Positions 23,901 through 38,900 of a DNA stretch of 64,000 bases are shown here, piece after piece. The notes below the pieces were generated by a model. It made no database searches. It was not told where the DNA came from and worked only from the letters and a program-made list of their open reading frames with translations. The DNA comes from Nemertoderma westbladi. Its lineage: Eukaryota; Xenacoelomorpha; Nemertodermatida; Nemertodermatidae. The stretch spans positions 1 to 64,000 of the forward strand of contig JAUCBJ010001447.1 of assembly GCA_032718475.1 (NCBI GenBank). Direction: 5' to 3'. Position 1 is the stretch's first letter. The number at the start of each line of letters is the position of its first letter. The translations under genes and the position numbers were made by a program.

Positions 23901-26900
23901 CATCAATCACCTACATCGCCCTGGGTCTATAGCAATAGTGTTAACCGAAATTCTGTCCATCTTCAGGATTTTATCTCTGGAAATGGATTATTTTCGGCTG
24001 GAACCCAGTTCAAGAAGCGAACTGGAAAGCTATGTACTCATAGTGGACCCAGTGGTCACAAGTCCCAGATAGACCATATTATGTTTCGTAGGAAATACAG
24101 GAGCTCTATACAAGACTGTAATGCATTTACACTTCGACCCTTCTCCAGTGATCACCGCCTTATTGTGGCCAAGGTAAGACTTAGTCTGCATGCTAGCAGA
24201 ACAACGAAATCTGCCTTGCCGCGGCATGACTGGTCCTCTCTGTTGCAACAGCCAAGTGTGAGATCCAGCTTCACACTACAGCTGAGCAACAGGTATGAGG
24301 CTCTTGCCTCTGAGGCGGCAGATCACTGTGAGGGCTATACTGCCTTTACAGAAGCAGTTAAGTTAGCAGCTGCAGAAACAGTTCCTGTATACCCTCGAAA
24401 CAGGAAAAGGGCCCCCTGGACTGACAACAAAATTCAGAAGTGCCGAAATGACCTTCATAAGGCGCAGAAAGAGTCCCAACTCAAACAGACTACAGCGGCC
24501 AAGAATGCAGTTAAGGCTGCATCTAGGTCCCTGAACAGGCAGTACTCTGTTAATCTACAGGAGCTAATAAACCAACAGGTTGATGCCATCAATGATGCTG
24601 ACGACAGCAGGCAATCATCCCAGGCATGGAAATCGATCAATCTGCTTACTGGGCGGAAAAGCCAACCAACCACCAAGGTTAAGGCTGAATCACCAGCCGA
24701 TTGCCTCAATGGTTGGAAAGCCCACTTTGAAAAGCTCCTCAATAATGACAGGGTATTGCCTGACAACTTTATAGAAGTAAAAGTGTCTGAGTCTGTACTC
24801 CCAGATATTCCCATTGGCGATATCTCCTTTGCAGAAGTGAAGGCTGCTGCAAAGAGCATTAAGACCAATCGTGCCAGTGGAGTAGATGGTGTTCCCCCTG
24901 AGGTCTTTAAAATACCTGAGTGTTTAAAGCTCATCTATCCCATCATAGTAGACATGTACCGAACAACAAGAGTCCCACAAGAAATGAAAACAAATAAGTT
25001 GGTGCCAGTTCCCAAGAAGGGCAACCTAACACTCTATGGTTCTTTTCGGGGAATCTCATTGATCTCGATTGCTGCAAAGCTATACAATAGGATTCTATTA
25101 AATCGCATCAGAGATCCCATTGAGAGACTGCTCCGTGGAAATCAGAATGGGTTCCGTAAAGGTCGTGGGACCATGGAGCCCATTTTGGCACTTAGAAGGA
25201 TAATTGAAGAGTTATCAAAAAAGAAAGACAGGCATCTGGCTGTTATCTTTGTTGACTTCTTCAAGGCCTTTGATTCAGTCTCTCGCTCACGTATGTTCAG
25301 CATACTTTCATTATATGGGATTCCTGATGAAATTATTGCAGCAATCAGATCAGTATACGATGGTTCGACAACATTTGTGTCTACTGTTGACGGTGACACA
25401 GAACCATTTGAAGTGTTATGGGGCGTCCTCCAAGGAGACACACTTGTACCATTCTTGTTCATTATTGTGGTTGACTATGTTCTACGCATGTCCTTAGATC
25501 ATCATAATGATGATGGGGTGATGATAACTCCACCTACTGGCTCCAGAAGTCGAGGAAATCCTGCCAAGTACCTAACTGATCTAGACTTTGCTGATGACTT
25601 AGGAGTACTCTCAGAATCATTAGAGGGAGCCCAGCGGCTCCTCAGCTCATTAGAACATGCTGCTTCTAGTGTTGGTCTTTTTATTAACTCCAGAAAGACC
25701 AAAATTCTGACAGTTAACTTTGAAAGTCCTCAGCAAGTCTCTGATCGGATGAGCATAAGCTCAAAGGATGGTATGCTTGAGCATGTGGACGACTTCTGTT
25801 ACCTGGGATCATGGATCCGGAAGTCAGGTGAGGACCTTCGAATACGTAAGGGAAAGGCATGGGCAGCCTTGAATAGGCTTTCCAGGATTTGGAAGTCACC
25901 TAGAATTAATCGGAAACTTAAGGTCCGATTATTTAGAGCAGCAGTAGTTCCAGTACTACTCTACGAGAGTCCATGCTGGGCTCTAACTGCTGAGGACACC
26001 AAATCTCTGGATGGCACATTCACAAGAATGCTACGCCGGGTACATTGTGTCAAGTACAATGCACACATCTCCAACCAGACACTATATAACATTGGAGGTG
26101 TCTCATTGGTTCCCCCAAGCTTGACACTAGAACAAAATCGCCTCCGCTTTGCAGGACATTGCTTTCGCCGTGAGGACCAGCCAGTGCATAATCTTGTACT
26201 TTGGCAGCCTCATGGAGTGAATAAGCATGGTGGACAGCCCATGACTTTCTTGAGACGCATCTTAAAGGACACTGGCCTTAAAGATGCGGATGATCTAGCA
26301 AATGTCATGGGTGATAGGGAGTTGTGGCGGTGTAATTTTGTTGACAAGCCGGCACAGCATTCTTAAAAATGCAGCTGCAATGCAGCATGCCGATCCTAGT
26401 AGTAGTAGTACCCGCTACTATGTTGGTGGCTCCCGCTTTGGCGGTAGAGTGGGTGGATGAGCGACGGCGGGGGATGGATCTCCTGCTCGGACAATTGGAG
26501 GAAAACCGTAGGCATTCCTCCCAGCAGGTCCGAAAGATGGAAGGGACTGTTCAGCAGTTAAAAGGAACCGTAAGAGAGAGTAGGTTAGAGTTGCAAGAAG
26601 TGCAGCAGAGTATCGCGTTAGAATGCGATAAATTGGTAAATATACAAAGGGGTATAACACCACCCCCTGTAACAATGTGTCAACCTGTTAGGTCTGAAGT
26701 ATTTCATGTGCAAGGTGTGGAGCCTACACGCATCTATACTGCTAGTGAAGTAGAAACTCCTATAGTAAACCCTATTAAAGGTAATTATAAACCTGTTGAT
26801 AATGATATTCCATATAGACCTGATCATAATCCGAGAAATTTATATACCGATAACTCGATATTAAATAATACGATGGCCCAAGAAAGTTTTACGCGCCAAA

Positions 26901-29900
26901 TGGCTAGAACCGAAGCCCGTCAGCGGTAAAGGTGGGAGAGATCGTCAAGTTCAACGGAGATGAGATGAAATGGTTACCTTTTAATGAATATTATAAAGAT
27001 AACATACAGAACTCTGTACTATCTAACGGAGAGAAACTTAGATTCCTTATCGAGTGCTTGGAAGGATCTCCCAAGTTAATGGCGTTAAAGTTTATTGGAC
27101 ATCCAGATGGATTAAGACAAGTTTGGGATACACTAAACATCAGGTATGGTAATAGGACTAACATAGCTAGGTATTTGTATGCGAAATTAGTAGCGCCCCG
27201 AAAGTTTCTTAGCAGCGGGATTATAGAATTTTCCGATGAAATCCAGGAGATCTGTAGACAGTTAGATTGGCTAGGTAAGTCTCATGAATATCAGAGTTCT
27301 ATGGTTATTGGAGCCGTAGCATCTACCTTGCCAAAGGGTGGAGTGGGTACTCGTTGGGACAAAAGAGTTCTCTATATGATGGGACAACAACAAAGAGACC
27401 CTACCATGGCTGATCTCATGTCATTCTTAAATGGAGAGGTAAAATTACAACTCCTAAAACAGTCCCGAGAGAAGACACCGGAAAATAAGGTAAGTGAAAA
27501 ACCCGTTTCTAGGAGAAAGGTAACACCAGTGTGTTATACAGACAACGGCGAAAGCCAGACCTCTCACGAGGAGAACAGCGGGAAAGACACCGACAGATCT
27601 TATTATGTCAACAAAACACGGAAAGACGTAAGTAAATCTAAGTCTCGAACCAGTGACAGGAGAGAACAGAAGATAGAATATATAACCAGTGACAGGAGAG
27701 AACAGGTAACAAAAACTCCTCCTACGTCTCCTAAGAGAATTCATGGAAGAAAGCCCGAGGAAAGAACAAGTGTGCACAACACCACACAGGGTAAACTAAG
27801 TAACATCAAGCCCAAATGTGTATTGTGCGACGGGCCACATCGCTTGAGTGCTTTCAACGACAAGCGGAGGAAAATCAGCTCGAGGAGAAGCATATCGATT
27901 CCGATAGAGCCCGAGAACGCGAGTTAGAAAGAACCATCAAACCAAGGAAGTTTCTCACTACTCACAGTCCACCTACCGCTCTTGTGCAGACGACTCATCA
28001 GGGACCAGTAAGAGCTGCTGTCTTAACCCTATTAGCACTGGGGGGGGGGGGCCGAATCGGCCCCTTCCTAGTTTTTAGTTGCTGTAACTATGCAACCACA
28101 TTACGTACCGGCCCAATTTTTTGTGAGAATTAGCCAAATTTAATGCCGCATCTTTTGCAAAAAACGCCGTTGCAATTGGATTTCTACTTTTCGATGTGGG
28201 TGTCACCTCAAAATTTGGTCTCCAGCACCAAATTTTTTGAAATTTTCGAATTTTACAAAGTCATTTGTGATTTAGTAATTATTTGTGTTTGGGCTATTTT
28301 TATTTATTTTTATTGGTTTGGATCACTCTAATGCTCTATACAAGTATGTAAGTGTAGTGGTACGTCATTTTTGGAGCACCAAAATTAGGGCGTGGCACTT
28401 CAAATTTTGAAAAATACGAGATTCGGAAAATACACTAAAGTTTTGATTTGCAAAGCATTTTTATAGGTTTTCTGGAGCGCTGAATCGATTGAAAGTAATA
28501 TAGAAGCCTGAAGACTTAGTGGTTCGCCATTTTTGGTGCACCAAAATTAGGGCGTGGCACTTCAAATTTTCAAAATTTATTTATTTGGAAAAAACACTAA
28601 AGTTTTGATTTCAAAAAATGGCTAAATTCTAAGTCTTCAGGCTTCTATATTACTTTCAATCGATTCAGCGGTCTGGAAAACCTATATAAATTTGTTAAAA
28701 TTTCAATTTTGGTTTATTTTCCGAATCTCGTATTTTTCAAAATTTGAAGTGCCACGCCCTAATTTTGGTGCACCAAAAATGGCGAACCACTCAGTCTTCA
28801 GGCTTCTATATTACTTTCAATCGATTCAGCGGCCCAGAAAACCCATAAAGATGCGTTGAAATAAAAAAATTAGGGGCATTTTCTGAATATCTAATTTTTC
28901 AAAATTTGAAGTGCCACGCCCACTTCTTTGGTGCACGAAAAATAGCATCCACTTCAATTTTTGGAAGTGGAATATAATCACATTCGATTCAGCGTCTTGA
29001 AAAACCTACTAAATCTAGCCAACACTGCCACACTATTAGTTTTTAGAAAACGAAAAATTTTGTAATTTTGTCCTGGGACTACTTTTATTTTTCATCAAAA
29101 TTATGAGACCCTGCTTATGAAATTTTAACTTTTTAAGATTTGGTAGTGTTCATCTATATTTGTTTCACCAACAGCCCAAATTTTGTAGGATTTCATTAGA
29201 CGACTACAAAAATATAGTGGGTGGGCCGAATCGGCCCCCCCCCAGTGGTGCTAATGGTCAAAACACCCCAGTGGTAATAGGGTTAAAACGCGCTCTCAAG
29301 GTTGTTCGACCTCGCTCCACTGAGGTTGATATCGATCAACCGGGTACCTCAACCGGCTGATACACCGACCGTAACCCTAAACCTTCCGATGCAATTGTAT
29401 TGCACCCTTCACCCAGGAGTTATAGCCCTCCTAGTAAAGTGGCTCACCCCAAAGAGAAAAGGACTCTTGCTAGCCTCAAAAAACTGCGTAAACGCCGTTC
29501 GCGTAAGAAGGACTAACTGTTTAGAGTATTTTTATATTTTAGAAACTGTGATTTTTTATATTTTATAGAATTTACTTATTTTATAGAATACCCATTTTCT
29601 GGGAGCGGTGTAAAAGCTTTTGCGGACATAACAAACCATTTTCTCCGCAATGTACCGTGTAGGTGCTTTAGCGGACATAACAAGCCATTTTATCTGCAAT
29701 GTACCGTGTAGGTGTTTTAGCGGACATAACAAGCCATTTTATGCCGCAATGCGCTAATACTCTAAAGAGATGGTAGTTCAGATGACGAAATCTGTCAGCT
29801 GATTTCCTGTCGACGTGGAACATCTCTTTGTTCAGCTCGCTCAGCCAATCAGAGCGATTTTCATTTTATCTTGTACAGAGGCCTACGGAAAACTGCGCAA

Positions 29901-32900
29901 TGCATTATGGTTTTTGTTTACCTTTTCTGAGCCTTAGAACATCGGCTTGGAAATTATTCTGTGCTTCTGTAGAAGTTTCAGACTTTAGCCAAACATTAGA
30001 CGGCTTTGATTATAAGAACATAAATCTATTACGGTACCATACTCACATACCTACTGATGAAACTACCGCTCAACTGACTTGGCACCTGCGGTACTGCATA
30101 CAAACCAAACTGGCCCTACTGAAAACTGCGGTACTGCAACGCATACCAAACTACATTTTTTTACTTCTGTGCTTCTTCTGTTATTAATTGTTATATGTTG
30201 ATGGATATGTTGTTATATTTGGAGAATACCAATAAATAATCATAAAACCCCCAATCTTCTTGATTACTGAAGGTAAGAGGGACCAGTTACCTGTAGCAAT
30301 TGCGACTTACATTATAGTGGTTTTAGTGTGAATTAAATGCTATTTCATAATCCCTACATGTGTCAGTTGCTATCCTCCTTATATATTCAGTGACGGTCGG
30401 CCGATCAGTGTGAAGTATTGTGAAGTTGTGTGCAGTAGGGTGACAGATAATAAAGCATCTCCTAAAGAATGCGCTATTTACGAAAATCATTAGCCATCTC
30501 GTTGTGTTTAGTATAAGTCATAACTCTGTTTATATACTTATAGCGCCACGCCCTAAAGGAATTGTTAATATTTCCCCGAAAGTAAATATACTTGTCAGAG
30601 ATTATATAGTAGTGATCAATCGAATAATACAGTAGGTCTACACCGCAATAAGGTCAAAGCATCCGAATCCAGTCTCCCTTAACTGTGGGTGAATGATCGC
30701 GCATAGACTGGCTTCGGCTAATGTAACTTCATGTGCACTAAATATTTGTTATAGGCTAAAGTCGATTTATAAACAAGAGAACACCTAAAATTGGCAGGTT
30801 AAACTGCTAAAGGTCTGAAAGCGCGAACACAGACAGATCCCACGATAGTTTGTTGGTATGCCGAGGTCTCCTTTCTTGGGGAGAGGCTTTAGTTGACCTT
30901 TAGTCCAAATTGGTGGTGGCTTTTCCCCTTTTAACATCCGGTTGCAAACATTCAATAATGGTCTGTTTAGCACTCCGGTTATCCATACCTCCGCTGGGAT
31001 TTCATCTAATCCACTCGCTTTATTATTGGACATGCTTTTAATGCTTCTTTGGAGTTCGGCAGGTGTGAAGTCCCCTGTTTCTATAGGTAGTGTCTTGTCA
31101 TATATTTTCCTTGTAGGGCTGACCTCGATGTTTGGTGGCTGCCCAAGCAAGTTGCTGAAGTGATTGTTCCACTTCCCAACACGTTCCTCAGGACTATCGG
31201 CTTTGAGGCGCCCCTTTGCACAAGGATTATTTAGGATTATTTGTCATAATGTACATACTGACTTTGGATTATTTGTCATAATGTACCCAGGACGCTGTGA
31301 ACCATTGGCCTAACTTTATTATACAATGTTAATGTACCGAAGGAATTTCTAAATGTTATCGGAAGTTAGCAAACTCGGTCATGTTTTTTCCTACGTTTTG
31401 TTATGTTATTGTGTATTGGCTGCGTTATACGCCTGAAATACCGTTAGGCTATAGTAATAGGGCTGTGTTTCTCAGGACATCCTGAAACCCTTTATTTTTA
31501 TTAAATTTAGTATGTAGACTTACCCCTTTCGGCGGACAAAAAGTCCTGTATTTTCTAAATATAGGATAGTTATTTGTGCAGTTATTAGTGTTTATTTGTA
31601 GGTCGGTTTAATTGTTGATAGGAGGCTGGTTTCGATTTGGTTTTATTTGAATAATTAAATATATAATTATTGTTTAGGATGGTATTGCCTTATTCGACAA
31701 AGTTGATTTTGAATTGGATATTTACAGAGCAACTTTTGACCAACCAGATCTTCCTGGTTTTAATGAAAAGACAGAATCAGTAATCATAACTGGTGGCGAA
31801 TGGGAATTATTTCTGTGAGTATTTAAATTGATTGCCGCACCAATGCATATTTTATAATCTATTTAACTTATTATTTAAATAATATTTACTATTATATATT
31901 AAATTAAATTTATATTTATTTATTATATATATTATTTAACTATTATAATGTAATTATTGTTACTTATGAATGCAAGAATATTCGGAGAGAAGAATATTCA
32001 GGCAGAAATAAATTTGGCCAATGCATCAATTGGCGGAGTAGGAATTCAACTAGGCTGGCAAAGTCAATATAGATAATATCGAGATTGACTCGGTTGTCTA
32101 ATCGATATTGACTCGGTTGTCTAATCGATATTGACTCGGTTGTCTAATCGATATTGACTCGGTTGTCTAATCGATATTGACTCGGTTGTCTAATCGATAT
32201 TGACTCGGTTGTCTAATCGAGATTGACTCGGTTGTCTAATCGAGACTGACTCGGTTGTCTAATCGAGATTGACTCGGTTGTCTAAACGAGATTGCCTCGG
32301 TTGTCTAACGAGATTGCCTTGGTTGTCTAATCGAGATTACCTTGGTTGTCTAAACGAGACTGACTCGGTTGTCTAATCGAGATTGACTCGGTTGTCTAAA
32401 CGAGATTGCCTTGGTTGTCTAAACGAGATTGCCTTGGTTGTCTAATCGAGATTACCTTGGTTGTCTAAACGAGACTGACTCGGTTGTCTAATCAAGATTG
32501 ACTCGGTTGTCTAAACGAGATTGACTCGGTTGTCTAATCGAGATTGACTCGGTTGTCTAATGGAGAATACCTCGGTTGTCTAATCGAGATTGCCTTGGTT
32601 GTCTAAACGAGATTACCTTGGTTGTCTAAACGAGACTGACTCGGTTGTCTAATCGAGATTGACTCGGTTGTCTAAACGAGATTGCCTTGGTTGTCTAACG
32701 AGATTGATTCGGTTGTCTAAACGAGATTGCCTTGGTTGTCTAAACGAGACTGACTCGGTTGTCTAATCGAGATTGATTCGGTTGTCTAAACGAGATTGCC
32801 TTGGGTGTCTAACGAGATTGACTCGGTTGTCTAAACGAGAATACCTTGGTTGTCTAAACGAGACTGACTCGGTTGTCTAATCGAGATTGCCTTGGTTGTC

Positions 32901-35900
32901 TAACGAGAATACCTCGGTTGTCTAAACGAGAATACCTTGGTTGTCTAAACGAGACTGACTCGGTTGTCTAATCGAGATTGACTTGGTTGTCTAAACGAGA
33001 ATACCTTGGTTGTCTAAACGAGACTGACTCGGTTGTCTAATCGAGATTGCCTTGGTTGTCTAACGAGAATACCTCGGTTGTCTAAACGAGAATACCTTGG
33101 TTGTCTAAACGAGACTGACTCGGTTGTCTAAACGAGAATACCTTGGTTGTCTAAACGAGACTGACTCGGTTGTCTAATCGAGATTGACTCGGTTGTCTAA
33201 ACGAGATTGACTCGGTTGTCTAAACGAGATTGCCTTGGTTGTCTAACGAGATTGACTTGGTTGTCCGAAAACATTCCAAGAAATGAATGCATGCGGATTT
33301 ACGCTCCAGAAAACCTTTCTGGGCCTTCGTTGTCAAATTATGTGCAAATTATAAATCACAAGACATCAAACCAAAATTACAAAGATCGATTTCACAATCA
33401 CAATATTATCTAATTAATTAATATTAATATTTGTGAAGCAGGGTGACTATATAAATTATTTGTTGTCTTCATTTGAAAATTGTTTAATAGGGTAAAAGTC
33501 TAAAGAATGGTAAGAGGGAAGGTTTGGTTGGTATACAACTCATTCCTTGCGCGTCTAAAACACTTTTTTTATATTAATTTAGAAATTCCTACACAGATCA
33601 AGATCAAGGCATATCTGTAGTGATGAATCCTGGTATTTATGCGGGCTCTCACAGTCTATTACCTGTGGTATATAACCAGGTAACGTCGATGATGCGTATT
33701 AAACGGCAGGTTAGTTTTCGTAATAATATAAATAAATCAAACCATAAATGTTCATTCATTGAAACTGAAATATTCGCATGTTGAATGTGGACAATATTTC
33801 GGTTTTATTTGGTCTTTTCATTTGGACTTTATTTTCATTTTCAATTAATCTAATTTCAAATGATAAAATGTAACTAATTTTCAATAATTAATTTGTCTGG
33901 GAGTGGAAATATTCCTGTTACGGGATTAGCCCTGTACTGTATGATAGCCCGGCTATCATACAGTACAGATATTTACATGATTTACAAATCATACATCCCA
34001 GAATCCAATATGCCACCCTAATAGCCATCAACCATTTCATTGCAATTATCATTGGAGCTCGGCTCGAGTTCAACAGCTATTGTTAGTTTGTTTGCGGGCT
34101 GGCTGAGTTTGTGGCAGGAATGCTTGAACGCTAATAATTTGGTCAATCTTTGATGAAATGGAACCAAATTGGGTACACATGTAATCTATCAAAAGTATAG
34201 AAATGCTACACACAAACATACTAATTTATATAGTTCATCTCTCGGCTGCTAGGGGGCGAATTGAAAGTAACGTAAAGTGCGTTTCTAAACCGCATCGGTT
34301 AGTGTACCAGTACAGTACATGCCTAAAAATTCCAGTGTTACCTGTTTCAGACTTTTAATAAATGTTGTAATGCCGGCCCCTTCCTTACCTGCTTGCCCAT
34401 TCTGGCTTACTTCTGTACAATTTTATATACGATTACACTCATTCCTCTTCTATAAACTACCCAGATTACAAATTTCGGACAAGTTTTATTCTCAAGAGTC
34501 TGCATTGGTAAAATCCTAAAAGCACGAATGTCCCCCCTACATTGCATTGCATCTCGCGATTGATTATGTTCTCCTTAAATCGCATTTAACCAGCTTTTCA
34601 CTAAAAACAGATAGTGAAAGTCAGTATTCTCGTGATCTATCAAGCAGATTCGCTCATCACAATCGTTAGGGGGAGGGGGGTGGGTACACCATAATCGGAC
34701 AACTCTTCGATTTTTCAAAATTGTTTGGCTTTGGCTATAATTTAGAATATAGGTACCTAAGCTGCTATTCTACATGACAGGTCGGAAAATTTTATTTTTC
34801 GCTATGTAATATTAGTTAATACTAGTTAACAATAAAAAAAACTTGGTTGCGCTTAAAACCCTAAGGCGTTTCAGTTTGGAATCTAATCACATGAATGTTT
34901 TTTTATATGATAGATCAAAGATAGGGAAATATAACAATCAGGCGAAATTTTGTGAAAATAATTCTGCACCGCTAGGTGGCGCTGCAAATTTATGCTAATT
35001 GTTTAGGTTTGTTATAAATAGTATCAAATTTTATTAACAACAAGTTTTGATGGATTATTTCACTATAAGATAGCAATTGTAGTTTAACGTAAAAACTTTC
35101 TAAAATACGACGCATTTTGATTAAATTACAGTAATGTAATATGCCTATTCATACTGGTACACATAAAACCCGTAGGTAATCTCATGGCGTAGTGGTCAGA
35201 TGGTTAAAGCGTTGGTTACATTACAGATAGGTTATGAGTTCGAATCCCAGTCGGGAAATTTTCATTTTTGGGCAATTTATTTTCATTTGATATAATTAGA
35301 TAAACCAATGAGGTGCGTACAACACATGGAACGATGAGTTGGGCCAATCATAGGGCATGGAACATCTTATTGCTCCAATGTGAGGCCATGGAATGCTCTG
35401 GAAGGTTCTAGCGGATTCTATGTCCCAGATTTAGTATATAAGGGCTGGTTTGCCTTCGGTTATCACACACTCTAAACTTGGACTTGCTCACTAATGTTAA
35501 CTCTTGTTAACTTAGTATTTGTTTTCTTTTGTTATAAATTTAGTAATCTGTTTGATAAATCTTTGTAAACTGTAAATATACTGTAAACTTCTGAACATGT
35601 ATATTTCTGAACGTCCACCATTGGGACAGCCAAGCATTGGGAAGATGGCCGCCTAGACCGTTAGGCCGTCAGAAACGCAGGGAAAGATGTCCACAACACG
35701 CTAGCGCCCACATTAGATTAGACCGCGCACCCCCTTCGCCCTTCGAAATACTCCACCTTTCCATGCAGCGCCCGATTTCCGAGGAAGGTAAGACTTTGTT
35801 TGACACCCTTGCCCGACGTAAGACCTATAGATCAGGGTAAGCGTGACGCCGTTCTGGGACGCCGCAAAATTTAGGATCAAATAGTTAGATTCAGACAAAC

Positions 35901-38900
35901 CCCCCCCCCCCCCCCCTAGTATTACAAATCCCAGGGTTAACCTGTATATCTCACAGGTGCGAACTATTGCCATTTGTCAGTACGAAAGTACATATTAGGT
36001 ACGGACAGCATATGTTTCATAATTTAGTGATTCGTAGTACTGACCGTTTGGTACTGGTTCGCTTTGTAGAACATACATTAGTACCCCCCACATTAGTACC
36101 CCCCCCCCCCCCCCCCCCCCTGTCTGAACTTAGTTATTTGATCAGGCAAGGAGTATTTCTGCTACCGGCACTTCGCTTGGCCTAGGGAAGTTTATTAATA
36201 TCCTACCGCGCCTTGCCACGTACTGATAGGTATTGCTGCTAACCACCGCGGCAACAAAGTTCTAGAATCAAATTTGTATACCAGATCAGCTAACGTACGG
36301 TAGCAATTAACCCCTATTTCTTATCATACAACCAGAATCTGGTATTTGTGCCGATCACAGGTGTAGTTACTAACACCGTGGTTGCCCGGTTGAGTTGTGG
36401 ATAGGAAGGATATAGCTTTGACGTCATTTGTAAGTATAAAGTTCTACAAAACGCGACTAGCTTATTTTCGTAGCTAGCGCACGGTATTGTTTTGGTCAGA
36501 AAATTACTAAAACCTAGTAAAATGATATACACCAAAATTGTTTTATTGTAACACACCCACACACACACGCCCTAAAACACATTTACCCTTAGAGTTCTAC
36601 TAGATAGCGCATTTTAGATTATTTTAGGCAGAATTTATCTGTAATTTACTATTCATATTTGTAAACTTAGGATCTGATATTTAGTTACGGCAAGAAGGAG
36701 TATTTATTTCGTTATTAAACTGTTGTTTGTCTGAGCAGCGGTATTGTTACATTAGGCACGACCCTCTTTAGACTGATTTGTACAGGGGATCAGTATTGTT
36801 ACGCTAGGTCTGTTAACCCACTAGCTCGTATATAAACCATATAAATCATACCGCGGCAAGTTACGGTATTTAGGACTGTCAGCGATAGTTAGGATTCGCT
36901 GTGCGGGGATTGTTTTCCCGTGAGTTTGGTCTGTTACTGTAACTGTACATCTGCCTCACCGGTTAGAGGACAGGTTTCCTTTTGTCTAGTTCGTAGGCAT
37001 TAGACCCGCTCACGTACATAGAATAGACACTAGGCTCTGTTCCTCTCCAGTAGTTGTTCGGTTCGCGTATTTGTATCTGTTTGTTTAGATACCCTGGACT
37101 GGGATTTGTTGTCAGATACTGTACGAGCCCGTATACATTACTAGATCTTACGGTAAGATACATCGTTACTAGGATCCGGTAAGCGGTATACTACTGGACT
37201 TTACAAGTTTCAAAAAGTTGTCTGATACTAACGTGTGAAGGTAAATAAAATACTTAAAGCTATTACTTTTTCAGACAATAATTTGTAAAACTTAAATTAT
37301 TTGTGTTGTTTAGGTTGCAGAAGACTGTTTGTCACCAAATATTACTTTCTACACTGGTGAAAATTATGGCAGAGAATCATTTACTGACCATGGGGGTTTT
37401 GGAAATGGACGATTTGAGTCTTTCAATGTTGTACAGGATGTATCTTCAGTACATGTTGCTTGTGGAGAGTAAGACATTGGTCATTGTTTTTTCACTATGA
37501 AATACATTATTGCAGATTCTCCAAAATTTTTTATTGTCTATTATTCTAACTTTGATCTACCTGATAAACAATGCTGTCTTTACAAAGATGTGGACCCCAA
37601 TAAATATTACAATAATACTGTATTAATGCACTCATTCATGCAAAATACCAATAATTAATATTCTTGTGTAGTTTTTTTTCCCTGTGTATGTGTAATGTAT
37701 CATAAAGTACATACAATAAAAATAGAGTGGGAAATTCAAATTCAAAGTAAATAATTATCAACCCTTAGGCCTACAGTCTCATAGCCTACCCCCTAAGTTT
37801 GCGTTAGACAGGATGATCAATGTGTCGGCGACCTGGTGGACGGGGCAGTTACGGGCGGAGCGCCAATCCCGGAGACACATCAGGCTCGTCCGCAGTAATG
37901 CAAAGCTCACCTGACATCGAACCCAGTTGCAGCACTCAACGTAGCGGACTTCGCGTTTCTCGGACAGCTTTAAACTCAGAGGTTTATAAAACTGTTTGGT
38001 AGTCGACGACATCCTTCCAAACGCTGAGAATATCAAAGGGTTAGAGGTGGCGTATTCAACCTCCCTCACTCATTCCTCGTACTTGTTATGTTTCCGCTGC
38101 TCGTGGAAAGAGTGAGCACCCTCCAGCAACATAGCGACATTGGCTTCCACAAGAGGATTAAACACAGACACGTCTATGAACGTTTTCTGGAACCTGTTAC
38201 CCCAGAAACCAGAAACAGAGACATCCAGACGCGCCTGTTGGTCGGTGGACGTTGATTGGTGGTTTAAAATTTCCCTGGATATCGGCTGCAAATGCGGTTC
38301 CACTGCAACATTGTGGGCAACTTCGGTCAGCGTATCAGCTATGAAATCTGGGATCTCGTTATGTCGGATTGATGGAAATCCGCATGTAGGACACTACAGG
38401 ATATGGTTCACAGAAAATCGTGTCCCACAGGCACAACGGGCCAGGGTAGACCGGGGTTACGGACTGGGAGCGATATCAGATAGCATTCTAAATCGTTCAA
38501 GGAAGTACGTTCCAATAAATTCGCGAGAAAGTGGCACCGAAACTTTGGTCTGAAGTGGTCCATCGCCCCAGGTACGACTCTTGCTACATACAGCCACCAG
38601 CCGACGAGTCCGAATGCGAGTCCAGCATAGGCGCAGTGCGGATCAGTACGAGCGATCTCCTCGAGGTGCTGCACTTGCTGAATAAACCCCTCGACTTTTG
38701 TTTGGGTGAAAGCAGATCGGAATTCCTCATTTCCGATAACACCGCCAAGGAGTTTGTTTCCCTGAGTACTGAATGTAAAACAGTCCTCGAGGAATAAATG
38801 TAACGCCTCATCCAGCAACCCCGGTTTAACAAGTAGGTGGCACTTAGTGGGGTAGTACCCATACAATGGACTGCGAGACATGTGACGGGATTGAGTTCTA

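Noticed and set aside
32066-33265. Possible CRISPR array
   Set aside because: Units of 23 bp abut directly with no unique spacers, and the DNA is eukaryotic; it is a minisatellite.
35184-35262. tRNA gene
   Set aside because: A and B boxes are present but acceptor and anticodon stems are not convincing; listed only as tRNA-like.
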